Positions 7,446 to 16,320 are shown, counted from the stretch's first letter. The stretch: DNA of 64,000 bases from Aeromonas diversa CDC 2478-85 (GCF_000819805.1 NZ_CDCE01000034.1:124838-188837); one strand, 5' to 3'. The notes: generated by a model not told the origin, from the letters alone. Program-made: numbers and translations.

Positions 7446-9617
7446 TCAGGCGTGCAGCTTCTCTAGGGCCGACTCGAGGGCCTGGCGGGTGACGGGTTTG
7501 GCGAGGATCCCCATCATGCCGGCGGAGAGGCAGGCTTGGGGCAGCTCGGGGCTACAGTCGGCGGTGAGGGCCAGGATCTGGCCCGGTCGCTGCCCCTCGG
7601 GCAGGGTGTTGATGCGGCGACTGGTCTCGAGGCCATCGAGATCGGCCATATGGATATCCATCAGCACCAGATCGAAGTGGCGTTCACAGCAGAGGCGATA
7701 GGCCTCTTCTCCCGAGTGAGCCTCGCAAACAGCCCAACCGAGTTTATTGAGCATGGCGCCGGCCACACTCAGATTGACCTGATTGTCATCGACCACCATC
7801 ACCTGGCCATAGGCAGGCTGCCCGGGCTGGAGCTGGCGCAGACTGGCCAGGGTCTGCAGCAGCTGATCCCGGTGCAGGGGCTTGGTGAGGTAGGCATTCA
7901 TCCCCAGTGACAGGTAGCGCTGCTCGGCGTCGGGCATGGCGTCGGCGGTCAAGGCGATGATAGGCAGGGAGGACCAGGGCGCTTCGGCGTCCCGGATGCG
8001 GCGCGTCGCCTCGATCCCGCCGATGCCGGGCATCTGTATGTCCATCAAAATGAGGTCGAAGGGGGCGATCGCCAGCTGCTCGAGGGCCGCCTCGCCACTC
8101 TGGACCCGGGTGACCAGGTATCCCGCCTGCTCCAGCATGATGCCAAACACGGTCAGATTGGTGAGGTTGTCGTCCACCAGCAGCACCTGGCCCAGTTGCC
8201 CCGTCACCTTGCGTGCAACCGGTAATGGCCGCGGTGTGATGGGCTGTGGTTTGGCCTCCAGCACCGAGACGATGAGGGTAAAGCGGCTGCCTTGGCCCGG
8301 TACGCTCTCGACCCGGATCTCCCCCCCCATGAGGCGCGCCAGGGAGCGGGAGATCTCGAGCCCCAAGCCGGTGCCCCCGTAGTGGCGGGTGATGGAGGGG
8401 TCGGCCTGCACGAAGCGCTTGAACAGGGTTGCCAGCTGTTGGGGGCTTATTCCGATGCCGGTGTCGGCCACCGTGATGCGATATTGCCAGCACTCTCCCA
8501 GCTGGTGATCGGCCCCCACCAGCACCTTGATCTCCCCCTCATCCGTGAACTTGATGGCATTGGAGAGCAGGTTGAGCAGGATCTGTCGCACCCGTAATCC
8601 ATCGGCCTGGATCCAGCGCGGCACATTGGGTGCGATGTGCCATGAGAAGCTGAGCCCCTTGCTCTCATAGTTGGGGCGGACCAGCTCGCCGAGCTCCTCA
8701 AGCATGGGCTCGAGGCCGCAGGGGGTCGGGCAGATCTCAATCTTGCCCGCCTCGAGCTTGGAGAGATCCAGGATGTCATTGAGCAGGGCCAGCAGGTACT
8801 CGGCCGATTCCCTTGCGGTGCGCATATAACTCACGTGGCGGGGCTCGGTGAGCTCATCCTCGAGCAGGGAGATCATGCCGATCACCCCGTTCATGGGGGT
8901 GCGGATCTCATGGCTCATGTTGGCGATGAAGGTACTCTTGGCACGCTTGCCGGCCTCCGCCTCACGATTGGCCCGCACCAGTTTCTCGTTGAGTTTGCGC
9001 AGGGCATAGTGGTGACGGTGTACCTGGCGGAACTGGCGCCAGGCGATCAGGGCGAAGAAGGTGAGCAGACCAAACTGAAAGAGGGCGATGCTCACCGTGA
9101 TGACGATCTGCTCCTTGATCGTCTCCTTGCGCTGCTGATCAAACACGGAAGACTGGTTGTTCATCGCCAGGGTCAGGTCGTGCAGCAGAGGGAGCAGAAC
9201 CGTCATCTGCTCCCCCAGCCAGCGGCGGGTTTGCGGGGAGATGGTCTCCTCCTCCATGTTGGGGTCGGCCTCATCCACGAAGCGCTGCAGCGCCGGTATC
9301 GCCGCCTGATAGGCGGGGGTGTGCTGCATGATGAGGCGATCGCGGGACTGATAGATGAGCTCGATGCGACTGACGAAGATGCTGTAGCGCAGCAACACCG
9401 CCTCATCGCTCTTGCTCTCCACATCAAACTGCAGACGCAACCCTTCGTTATAGAGCTGGAAATAGTTCCACATCACGTTGTCTTCGCCCTGGGAGCTGTA
9501 CCGCTCCAGATCGCGCAGCTGGTGAAACTGGACCAAAGCAATGCCCACCATGGCCAGGATCAGCACCAGCACGCTTCCGATCAGCGTGCGCCGATGAAAG
9601 GGCCGCAACGACGACAT
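7446..9617 (-). CDS. Hybrid sensor histidine kinase with two receiver domains
   Basis: This 723-residue inner-membrane kinase has two membrane segments (about residues 12-31 and 172-193) flanking a helical periplasmic sensor. A HisKA domain follows with His236 in SHEIRTP, then a HATPase domain with N (near 353), G1 (DTGIG, 385) and G2 (GGTGLGL, 414) boxes. Two receiver domains end the protein, with phosphate-accepting Asp526 and Asp654. No HPt domain is present, so it differs from SypF or ArcB and must pass phosphate to a separate HPt or keep it. Its start lies 3 bases after the molybdopterin-fold gene, which may sense or modify the periplasmic signal. Its output partner is not evident; the REC domain of the switch protein at 13912 is one candidate. 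Confidence 0.85.
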   Translation of the reverse strand: MSSLRPFHRRTLIGSVLVLILAMVGIALVQFHQLRDLERYSSQGEDNVMWNYFQLYNEGLRLQFDVESKSDEAVLLRYSIFVSRIELIYQSRDRLIMQHTPAYQAAIPALQRFVDEADPNMEEETISPQTRRWLGEQMTVLLPLLHDLTLAMNNQSSVFDQQRKETIKEQIVITVSIALFQFGLLTFFALIAWRQFRQVHRHHYALRKLNEKLVRANREAEAGKRAKSTFIANMSHEIRTPMNGVIGMISLLEDELTEPRHVSYMRTARESAEYLLALLNDILDLSKLEAGKIEICPTPCGLEPMLEELGELVRPNYESKGLSFSWHIAPNVPRWIQADGLRVRQILLNLLSNAIKFTDEGEIKVLVGADHQLGECWQYRITVADTGIGISPQQLATLFKRFVQADPSITRHYGGTGLGLEISRSLARLMGGEIRVESVPGQGSRFTLIVSVLEAKPQPITPRPLPVARKVTGQLGQVLLVDDNLTNLTVFGIMLEQAGYLVTRVQSGEAALEQLAIAPFDLILMDIQMPGIGGIEATRRIRDAEAPWSSLPIIALTADAMPDAEQRYLSLGMNAYLTKPLHRDQLLQTLASLRQLQPGQPAYGQVMVVDDNQVNLSVAGAMLNKLGWAVCEAHSGEEAYRLCCERHFDLVLMDIHMADLDGLETSRRINTLPEGQRPGQILALTADCSPELPQACLSAGMMGILAKPVTRQALESALEKLHA

Positions 9618-9620
9618 GGT

Positions 9621-10109
9621 TCATTCAACCCTGATGGTGGCGATCTGCCAGATGGCGCGATCGTAGTAGAGCTTGCTGCGCAACTTGGTGACCTGGTCGT
9701 AGGGATACATCATGAACAGTGGCCCCTTGTCACGCACCTGGAGCGGCTTGCCATCCATGGTGCGAGCGAGGATCACCCCGTAGAGCGCGGCATCCTCCAC
9801 CGGGATCACTACCGAGTAGTCGTTCAGGGCGGTGATCTTGAGCGATTGCCCCTTGGCCCCCACCAGGGCCAGCAGCGCCTTGAGCGTGGGCCCCTTGAAG
9901 GTGCGCGCCGTGTCAAACCAGGGGGTCTGGGTCACTATCTCGGAGTCGGGCAAGGCATCGAGCATGGCCGCATCGAGCAGCGCCTTCTCACCGGCATTGG
10001 TCTGAGTGATCTTGCCCTCTATGGCCAGGATGGGTTTGCCCGTCGGCGCCTCGAGCGCGAGGGTGGGTAACGACAGCATCAGGGTCAGACACAATGAAAG
10101 GACTTTCAT
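9621..10109 (-). CDS. Periplasmic molybdopterin-binding-fold protein
   Basis: The 162-residue product has a signal peptide (cleavage near residue 19) and a small domain resembling the sulfite-oxidase/YedY molybdopterin-binding fold. There is a conserved-looking stretch around FKGPTLKALL, a dyad of acidic residues, then GKPLQVRDKGPLFMMYPYD near the C-terminus. The domain is much shorter than catalytic YedY enzymes and no cysteine ligand is visible, so it probably binds rather than oxidises a substrate. It is translationally close (3 bases) to the hybrid kinase; similar pairs occur with GGDEF or kinase genes in other gammaproteobacteria. I infer a sensory accessory role. Confidence 0.68.
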   Translation of the reverse strand: MKVLSLCLTLMLSLPTLALEAPTGKPILAIEGKITQTNAGEKALLDAAMLDALPDSEIVTQTPWFDTARTFKGPTLKALLALVGAKGQSLKITALNDYSVVIPVEDAALYGVILARTMDGKPLQVRDKGPLFMMYPYDQVTKLRSKLYYDRAIWQIATIRVE

Positions 10110-10292
10110 GATGAGGGCTCCATGTCATCGAAGGACAAGGGGCCTCATTCAATAATCATTCCAGCCTCAAGCGGTGCTTTTTCCCCGCTTTATGTGCAGT
10201 TTGATGAGGGAAAATTGCATTTTGCACAGCACTTCCCCTTATCTCCTTGCCATTTTGGGAAGAAAACGGAAAAGCCGGGCCTTTTGGCGTGG

Positions 10293-10308
10293 CGGCACGC
10301 TCCTTGCT
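10293..10308 (+). promoter_or_regulatory. Sigma-54 promoter of the STAS/export operon
   Basis: The site reads CGGCACG, CTCC, TTGCT, with GG at 10294-10295 and GC at 10306-10307, exactly ten bases apart. Eleven of 12 consensus positions match, the best such site I found. Transcription would begin near 10319, 34 bases before the STAS start codon. An inverted repeat, TGTGCA at 10193-10198 and TGCACA at 10223-10228, lies about 70-100 bases upstream, a normal distance for an enhancer-binding activator. Confidence 0.65.
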
Positions 10309-10352
10309 GAACCCGGTTTGAGGGGAGAGCCCCACGACAGGGAGGAGTGGCG

Positions 10353-10697
10353 ATGAACACCATGCGATATGAACTCAACGGGGCCCAGGTGCTGGTCTTG
10401 GACAAAGAGGTCGATGCGGTCACGGTCAACGAGATCAGAAACGTGCTCGACGAGCTCTCAGTGTTTGAGGGGGATGTGGTCGCCGATTTGAGCGAGGTCT
10501 ACTTTATCGACTCTTCGGGGATTGGGGCATTGGTATTTCTCTATAAACGTTTGATAATGAACGGGCATCGTTTGACCCTAATCTGTGGACCCGGTCAACC
10601 CAAGGATCTGCTGGAGATGCTGCACATCTGCAAGGTGATCCCCTGCTTCGAGAGCCAGAAGGCCTATTTGCAGCAGAGTACCCGGGTGGCATCGTGA
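10353..10697 (+). CDS. STAS-domain anti-sigma antagonist-type protein (SypA-like)
   Basis: This 114-residue single-domain STAS protein carries the phospho-acceptor motif FIDSSGIG (Ser54/Ser55), as in SpoIIAA, RsbV and Vibrio fischeri SypA, whose Ser56 is phosphorylated. In those systems the unphosphorylated form is active and a HATPase kinase and a PP2C phosphatase set its state. Both activities are fused in the protein encoded four genes downstream (13912). I chose the ATG at 10353 behind GGAGGAG; an upstream GTG at 10347 lies inside that ribosome site. It is the first gene of the operon, after a sigma-54 promoter, and its stop overlaps the next start (TGATG). Confidence 0.85.
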   Translation: MNTMRYELNGAQVLVLDKEVDAVTVNEIRNVLDELSVFEGDVVADLSEVYFIDSSGIGALVFLYKRLIMNGHRLTLICGPGQPKDLLEMLHICKVIPCFESQKAYLQQSTRVAS

Positions 10698-11119
10698 TGC
10701 GCCTGCTGTGGCTCTGGCCACTGCTGTTGCAAGGATGTGCCGGTTGGCCGCCTGGCGGCGAGGGAGGCATGGCCGAGTCGCGGCCCACCGCCCACCCCAG
10801 AGCCGAGTATGAGCGCGATGCGTGGCAAACGTTCAACCGGCGCCAGGCCGGCATCGACGAGGCCCTGAGCGCTCTGGCGGCTCTCGGTTATGAGGCGTGC
10901 CTTCCCGCGGGTCAGGCCCACTTGATGGATCTTCGCCGCGGCCTGCTGCGCGAAGTCCATGGCCGGCTCTGGGTCGATGCCTGGCAGCACCAGGCCGAGC
11001 TGGCTCAGCAGATCGAGCGAGAGCGCGCCCGCCTTGCCAGGTGGCAGGCGCAGACGGGATGTAGTGACTGGAGCGGTCGCAAGCTCAACGAATGGGGAGC
11101 CGCAACTCCCCCCAGCTAA
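10697..11119 (+). CDS. Predicted lipoprotein of the polysaccharide export operon
   Basis: The 140-residue product has a hydrophobic N-terminus ending in the lipobox LLQGC (Cys at about residue 14). The mature part is helical, rich in Arg, Gln, Trp and Ala, with two later Cys residues that could form a disulfide. I recognise no family. Its place between the SypA-like and SypC-like genes is where V. fischeri has sypB, an OmpA-like lipoprotein, but I see no OmpA peptidoglycan-binding motif here. Start and upstream stop overlap by one base, so translation is coupled. Confidence 0.6.
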   Translation: MRLLWLWPLLLQGCAGWPPGGEGGMAESRPTAHPRAEYERDAWQTFNRRQAGIDEALSALAALGYEACLPAGQAHLMDLRRGLLREVHGRLWVDAWQHQAELAQQIERERARLARWQAQTGCSDWSGRKLNEWGAATPPS

Positions 11120-11124
11120 CAAGG

Positions 11125-13239
11125 ATGAAAACGCCGATGATCCTGCTGCGCCGTCTGATCTGCATTGTCTGTCTCATTCTGGCCCTGCCGGGTCAGGCCG
11201 CGGCGCTGCTTGAGCCCGGCGATCGCCTGCAGATCGACCTACCCGGCGAAGAGGCCTTTGCACAGCCCTTCTCACTCGATCGCGAGCGCCGCATCCGTCT
11301 GCCCGAGGTGGGCGAGCTCTCCCTGGCGGGCATGTCACTGCCCCAGGCCGAAGAGGCGATCCGCACCCAGCTGGGCAAGGCCTTCAGCGATCTCGGTAAC
11401 CTTCGTATTCGCCAGCTCGAGCGGCGCCTGCTGGTCAACGTCATGGGGTATGTGCGTAAACCGGGCAGCTATGAGCTCCCTCCCGATGGCAATGTACAGC
11501 TGGCCATCGAGGCCGCCGGCGGTCTGGTGCCGGGGGCCCAGCTCAACAACATGCAGGTGCGGCGTGGTCAGGAGGTGATGAGCTTCGATTACAAGCGCTA
11601 CCTCGACAGCGGCGATCTGGCCTTGCTCCCGCCCCTCGCCTCGCTGGATGTGGTGTTCGTACCCGCCTCCCCGCTCATCGGTAACGTGCAGATCGACTTC
11701 GATGCGGCCACCCTGGCGGCGGGGGGCGATGCGGGTGATGCGCAGAAGGCGATCAAGGTCTTTGGCGAGGTGAACAGCCCCGGTGCCTTTAGCTTCAAGA
11801 GCGGCAACAGCGTGGTCGATCTTCTGATGCGGGCCGGCGGCGTCACCCGTTTCGCCGGGGTGGAGCGCATTCGCATCATCAACGGCAGTGAGCCCAAGCT
11901 GTTCGATCTCAAGGCCTATCTCGATTCCGGTGACAGCGCCCTGCTCCCCGAGCTGGCCCCGGGCGCGACTATCTTCGTGCCCAAGGACGAGGAGCAGATA
12001 AAGCGGGGGGCGCGCACCGTCTACATCATGGGTGAGGTGTTCAAACCGGGCGCCTATGAGGGTAAAGAAGGAGACACCTTCCTCGATATCCTCGCCAATG
12101 CGGGGGGGCCGACCCGCTATGCCGAGAGCCGGCAGATCCGCCTGCTGCGCAGTAACGGCCAGGTCGAAGGCGTTGACCTGCAGGGTTACACCGAGGGGCT
12201 GTCGGCCACCTTGCCCAAGGTGCAGCCCGGGGATGCCATCTTCATCCCCGAGAAGACCGATATCAACGAGAAGTCCTGGCTCAAGGTGGCGCCCGGGCGG
12301 GCAGTCATGGTGCTGGGCGCGGTGCGACTGCCGGGTCGCTACGAATGGTCTGATGAGATGAGCCTGCTCGATCTGCTGGCGCATGCCGGTGGCCCCAGCG
12401 AGCGGGCCGATATCGCCAAGGTGCAGATCCTCGAGAAACAGGGCAGCCGGGCGAACCCCAGCCTGTTTGATCTCGACCACTTCCTCCATCAGGGGGGCGA
12501 TCTGGGAGCACTGCCGAAGATCCGCGCCGGTTACACCATCATGATCCCCGAGCTGCCGACCGATCCCAGCGACAACAAGTCCCAGTGGGTGCGCCAATCG
12601 CCGCAAAGCTCCATCTATGTCTTCGGCCAGGTCGGGGCCCCCGGCCGCTACGCCTTCAACGATCAGATGGGGTTTCTCGATATCCTCTCCGCCGCCGACG
12701 GCCCCACGGTCAATGCAGATCTGCGCAACGTGCGGATCGCCCATCGGGACGGCACCCGGGCGCGCGTGACCCGGCTCGATCTCTCCCGCTACTTCGAGAC
12801 CGGCGACGAGAGTCTGTTGCCCAGGGTCGTGGTGGGGGACTCCATCTATGTCCCCGAGAAGAATCGCCCCTGGATCGACGAGCCCAAGGAGGAGACGGTT
12901 CGCGTGTTGGGGGCCATCGCCCGACCCGGACGCTACCGTTTCTCCAGCTCCATGACCCTGCTCGACCTGCTGGCCGAGGCGGGGGGGCCCACCAGTACCG
13001 CGTATATCAAGAACATCATCGTGGTCAATCAGGCCAGCAGTGCCGAGGGGGATCAGGCGCGCAGCTTCGATCTCGACGGGTTTGTCCGGGAGCCCGACTT
13101 CTCCCGGTTGCCGCTGCTGCGTGCCGGGGACACCGTCTTCATTCCCGACGCCAAGAGCAGCAGTTGGGCCATTTTCATGGATGGCATGCGTGACATCGCC
13201 ACCACCTTGTCGGTGGCCGTGCTGATAGGGGGATTGTGA
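11125..13239 (+). CDS. Multi-SLBB polysaccharide export protein (SypC/Wza-like)
   Basis: This 704-residue exported protein has a signal peptide (about residues 1-28), then a polysaccharide export (Poly_export) domain starting at LLEPGDRLQIDLPG, then about six repeated SLBB units, each opening with a VxGxVxxPGxY-type strand (for example VNVMGYVRKPGSY, YIMGEVFKPGAY, VLGAIARPGRY) and ending in a xxGDxIFIPE-type turn. Such proteins form or feed the outer-membrane exit channel. Six units make it longer than Wza (about 380 residues). There is no lipobox. The ATG at 11125 sits very near its AAGG; the ATG at 11137 is an alternative. The stop overlaps the next start. Confidence 0.85.
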   Translation: MKTPMILLRRLICIVCLILALPGQAAALLEPGDRLQIDLPGEEAFAQPFSLDRERRIRLPEVGELSLAGMSLPQAEEAIRTQLGKAFSDLGNLRIRQLERRLLVNVMGYVRKPGSYELPPDGNVQLAIEAAGGLVPGAQLNNMQVRRGQEVMSFDYKRYLDSGDLALLPPLASLDVVFVPASPLIGNVQIDFDAATLAAGGDAGDAQKAIKVFGEVNSPGAFSFKSGNSVVDLLMRAGGVTRFAGVERIRIINGSEPKLFDLKAYLDSGDSALLPELAPGATIFVPKDEEQIKRGARTVYIMGEVFKPGAYEGKEGDTFLDILANAGGPTRYAESRQIRLLRSNGQVEGVDLQGYTEGLSATLPKVQPGDAIFIPEKTDINEKSWLKVAPGRAVMVLGAVRLPGRYEWSDEMSLLDLLAHAGGPSERADIAKVQILEKQGSRANPSLFDLDHFLHQGGDLGALPKIRAGYTIMIPELPTDPSDNKSQWVRQSPQSSIYVFGQVGAPGRYAFNDQMGFLDILSAADGPTVNADLRNVRIAHRDGTRARVTRLDLSRYFETGDESLLPRVVVGDSIYVPEKNRPWIDEPKEETVRVLGAIARPGRYRFSSSMTLLDLLAEAGGPTSTAYIKNIIVVNQASSAEGDQARSFDLDGFVREPDFSRLPLLRAGDTVFIPDAKSSSWAIFMDGMRDIATTLSVAVLIGGL

Positions 13240-13910
13240 TGGGCATACCGGTTCACTATCTCGAGATTGAGCGGATCTACGCCGCCACGCTCTCGAGCGG
13301 CGTTCGCACGCTGGCGGTCACCTCCGCCTGTGGCGGTGAGGGCAGCACCAGCCTGTGTCGGGCTCTGGCCCGCCGCGCCGCCCTGGATGGCTTGCGGACC
13401 CTGCTGGTGGATTTCGATCTGCACCACCACGGGCTGAGCGAGCGTCCCCTCCCTTGGACCCCGGATGCACCGCCCACTCCGCTGCTGCAAGAGGAGCGAC
13501 TCTCCCTGATGCCGGCCCCCAGCCAGATCCTGCTTCCCTTTCGCCGCCGTGAGGCCATCGAGGGCCTGCTCAGCGGCTGGTTAAACGACTATGACGTGGT
13601 ACTGGTCGACACCTCGCCGCTCAATGCGGTCAATCATGGCAATCTCCCGGCCGAGCAGATCTGTGCCCTGTGTGAGGCCTGCGTGATGGTGGTGCTGTGC
13701 GGCGTGACACCGGCGCATCAGGTGGAGGCGGCGGTGGCTCGCCTGCGAACCAGAGAGGCGAAGCTGCTGGGTTGTGTCTACAACGATCGCCACACGCCGG
13801 CCCTGCGCGATCAGGTGCTCGCGGCCCTGGCCCCCTGGCGTCGCTGGCTCCCCCTGCGCTGGCTCGAAGGGTGGCTGCGCCGAACGCCTCTGCTCAACGT
13901 GTCGTTTTAA
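13239..13910 (+). CDS. CpsD/SypD-like P-loop protein lacking the Walker A lysine
   Basis: The 223-residue protein has the fold order of bacterial tyrosine autokinases: Walker A region at residues 30-38, a Walker A-prime-like strand LLVDFDLHHH (55-64) and Walker B in VVLVDTSP. The P-loop reads CGGEGSTS where active kinases have GEGKS or GEGKT, so the lysine that holds ATP phosphates is missing. There is no tyrosine cluster at the C-terminus, which ends LLNVSF. I infer a pseudokinase or a regulator of the Wzz-like protein rather than an autokinase. It lies between the SLBB export gene and the switch protein, as sypD does in V. fischeri. Confidence 0.72.
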   Translation: MGIPVHYLEIERIYAATLSSGVRTLAVTSACGGEGSTSLCRALARRAALDGLRTLLVDFDLHHHGLSERPLPWTPDAPPTPLLQEERLSLMPAPSQILLPFRRREAIEGLLSGWLNDYDVVLVDTSPLNAVNHGNLPAEQICALCEACVMVVLCGVTPAHQVEAAVARLRTREAKLLGCVYNDRHTPALRDQVLAALAPWRRWLPLRWLEGWLRRTPLLNVSF

Positions 13911-13911
13911 G

Positions 13912-15402
13912 ATGGACAGACCCCTGCTTGAGCTGACGGAGCCCGCCACCCTGGAAGGGGTAAGAGCCTTGCGCCGTGGCCTCTTGCTGCGTCTCGAGCA
14001 GCTGGGGCTGGAGAGTCGTGAGCAGGATCGCTGGTTGCTGGGGCTCTCCGAGGCCGCCACCAACGTGGTTCGCCACACCCGACCTGAGGCGACCCGGCTC
14101 ATCCTCTGCCTGCGCCAGCAAGGTGACGAGATGCGCCTGGAGCTGCTCGATGACGGTGGGGCTCCGGCGCCGATCGGTCCGGTCAGTCACCCCGGGGTAG
14201 CCGAGGGGGGCTATGGTCTGCTGCTGCTGTCGACCCTGTTCGATGAGCTATCTAGCACAACCCGGGATGGCCTCAATCTGCTGACGCTCAGACGCGCCGG
14301 CGCCCTGGCTGCGGTGCGCCCCACCCTGCTGGTCATCGATGACGACCGCGCAACCCGGGTGCTGCTCGAGTGTTACCTCAAGGAGCACTATCAGGTGATC
14401 TCGGTCGCCTCGACCGAGGTGGCCCTGAGCCTCATCGCCCCGGCGGCAGGCGCGGCGCGCAGGGTGGATCTGGTGCTGTCAGATATTGAGATGGAAGGCA
14501 CCGACGGGATCGCCTTTCGCCGCCGCCTGATGCGAGACGCCGCGACCGGCGTCATCCCCTTTGTCTTCCTCACGGCCCATCAGGATGAAGAGACCCAGAC
14601 CAGGGTCAGTGCCCTGGGGATCGATGATCTTCTGGCCAAGCCGGTGGACAAGAGGACCCTGCTGCGCACCGTGGATCGGGTGCTAAAGCGAGCCAATCAG
14701 CTGCAACAGCAGTGGGGCGATACCCTGGATCGCCGCTTCACGGCGGCGCTCAGACCCGAGCTGGAGCCCCTGCCGATCGGCTGGCGTGGCGCCCTTCGCA
14801 CCCGTAATGCCTCGCGTGGTGGCGGCGATCTGCTACTCAGTCGCGGCCCCTTGCTCTGGCTGGGGGATGTGATGGGGCACGATGAGGTGGCCAAGTTTTT
14901 TGCCCATGCCTACGCGGGCTATCTGCGTGGATTGCTCCTCGCTCAGGGCGCGCAGCCGCCGGCCGCACTGCTGGAGCATCTCTCTGGCGTGGTGCGCCAT
15001 GATCCCACCCTGGGGGCCGCCCTCATTACCGGTATGGTGATAAAGCTCGAGCCAGAAGGCCATTGTCGCTTCGCCAGTGCCGGCCATCCCCTCCCCTGGC
15101 GGATCTCCGCCGCAGGGGCGACGCCCGAGGGGGAAGTGGGGCCTCTGCCCGGCTTGCTGGCGCAGGGCGGTTATCAGGAATGGCAGGTTCAACTAAAGGC
15201 GGGCGAGCGCCTCTTGCTGTTGACCGATGGCCTGGTGGAGTCGCGTACCGGCGTCGAGGAGTGCCTGGCCCAGGTGTTGGCCAGGACCGCCTCACTTCCC
15301 CTCGAGCAGGCGGCCGACGACCTGCTGGCCTGGTTTGATGGGCGTCATCCCGATGGGCCCGAAGATGACATGACCCTCATTTTACTGGAGGCAAGCCTGT
15401 GA
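13912..15402 (+). CDS. HATPase-REC-PP2C switch protein (SypE-like)
   Basis: This 496-residue cytoplasmic protein fuses three domains. Residues 1-127 are an RsbW-like serine-kinase HATPase (N box EAATNVVRH at 47-55, G1 DDGG at 80-83, G2 GGYG at 99-102). Residues 135-258 are a receiver with Asp191. Residues 290-496 are a SpoIIE-type PP2C phosphatase with metal ligands in GGGDLL (D306), GDVMGH (D319), TDG (D439) and EDD (D486). SypE of V. fischeri has exactly this order and controls the STAS protein SypA. Here the STAS gene is in the same operon, so I infer opposed kinase and phosphatase actions on Ser54/55 gated by phosphorylation of the receiver. Both catalytic ends look intact. Confidence 0.85.
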   Translation: MDRPLLELTEPATLEGVRALRRGLLLRLEQLGLESREQDRWLLGLSEAATNVVRHTRPEATRLILCLRQQGDEMRLELLDDGGAPAPIGPVSHPGVAEGGYGLLLLSTLFDELSSTTRDGLNLLTLRRAGALAAVRPTLLVIDDDRATRVLLECYLKEHYQVISVASTEVALSLIAPAAGAARRVDLVLSDIEMEGTDGIAFRRRLMRDAATGVIPFVFLTAHQDEETQTRVSALGIDDLLAKPVDKRTLLRTVDRVLKRANQLQQQWGDTLDRRFTAALRPELEPLPIGWRGALRTRNASRGGGDLLLSRGPLLWLGDVMGHDEVAKFFAHAYAGYLRGLLLAQGAQPPAALLEHLSGVVRHDPTLGAALITGMVIKLEPEGHCRFASAGHPLPWRISAAGATPEGEVGPLPGLLAQGGYQEWQVQLKAGERLLLLTDGLVESRTGVEECLAQVLARTASLPLEQAADDLLAWFDGRHPDGPEDDMTLILLEASL

Positions 15403-16307
15403 CGATAAACCGGCAGACGCAGCTGTTGCTGCTGGTCGAAGTGGTGATGTTCGGTGCCTTGGGGCACCTGCTCTTTGGCCTGGGTCTGGCAGGCAGCGTG
15501 CTCTTTGTGCTCCTGGTGCAACTGGTGCTGAGGGTCATGGTGGTGCTGGCCACCTGGGGGTTCTCCCGCTTTTTTGCCTCGCCGGCGCCGTCACTCGGGG
15601 TGGGGGGATGGCTGTGGATGATAGGGTTTGAGATCTACGCCTATATCCTCACCTTTAACTGGCTCATTCCCTTTGAACAGCCCTTGATGAGGCGCGATCG
15701 ACTGGCGGCCAGCCCACGTCCACTGCTACTGGTGCACGGTTATGGCTGTAACCGCGGGATCTGGCTGCCTCTGGTGCGCCGGTTGGAGCAACGCGGTCAC
15801 GTGGTGGCCACCCTCTCGCTGACCCCCCCATTTGGTCATATCGATGACATGGTTCCCCAACTGGCGCGGCGCATCGATGCCGTGCTTATCGCCACCGGTG
15901 CCGCTCGGGTGGTGCTCATCGGTCATAGCATGGGGGGGTTGGTGTGCCGCGACTATCTCGCCTTGCATGGGGCCGGCAAGGTCGCTCGCCTCATCACCCT
16001 GGCGACCCCCCATCAGGGCAGCGAGCTGGCCAACCTGGGAATTGGAGACAACGCCCGCGAGATGGAGCCTGGGTCGGGTTGGTTGCAGCGCTTTGCGGCC
16101 ATGCCGATCGCCGTCGCCGGCGTCTCGGTGCGAACCACCCATGACAACTTTGTCATGCCTCAGGATCGCCAGCGGATGACGGGGCTTGAGGATCTCCCCC
16201 TTCCGGGGGTGGGCCACCTGAGCCTGCTCTATCTCCCCTCCCTGGTCCCGCTCATCGAGCAGTGCCTGGCCGAACACCACGAAGAGACGCAAAAAGAGAG
16301 GGCCTGA
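15399..16307 (+). CDS. Membrane-anchored alpha/beta hydrolase (lipase/esterase-like)
   Basis: The 302-residue product has two or three N-terminal membrane segments (residues 10-90) and an alpha/beta-hydrolase domain with oxyanion-side HGYGCN (about 114), nucleophile elbow GHSMGG (Ser near 179) and a late His in GVGHLSLL. It resembles LipA/PGAP1-type lipases. Translation starts at a GTG that overlaps the switch-protein stop (GTGA) and has GGAG eight bases away. It is the last gene of the STAS operon and ends at a hairpin. The syp locus has no equivalent; it could act on a lipid of the polysaccharide carrier or be linked to the lipid genes that follow. Confidence 0.72.
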   Translation: MTINRQTQLLLLVEVVMFGALGHLLFGLGLAGSVLFVLLVQLVLRVMVVLATWGFSRFFASPAPSLGVGGWLWMIGFEIYAYILTFNWLIPFEQPLMRRDRLAASPRPLLLVHGYGCNRGIWLPLVRRLEQRGHVVATLSLTPPFGHIDDMVPQLARRIDAVLIATGAARVVLIGHSMGGLVCRDYLALHGAGKVARLITLATPHQGSELANLGIGDNAREMEPGSGWLQRFAAMPIAVAGVSVRTTHDNFVMPQDRQRMTGLEDLPLPGVGHLSLLYLPSLVPLIEQCLAEHHEETQKERA

Positions 16308-16320
16308 AATCAGGCCCTCT
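16295..16320. terminator. Bidirectional terminator between the polysaccharide and lipid regions
   Basis: An 11-bp stem (AGAGGGCCTGA, 16297-16307) with a two-base spacer overlaps the hydrolase stop region. An A-run to the left (16291-16295) serves as T-tract for the leftward reductase gene. Confidence 0.65.

Noticed and set aside
7247-7492. An 81-residue plus-strand gene after the sugar transferase
   Set aside because: No ribosome site, no recognisable motif, and it runs into the 3' end of the convergent kinase gene.
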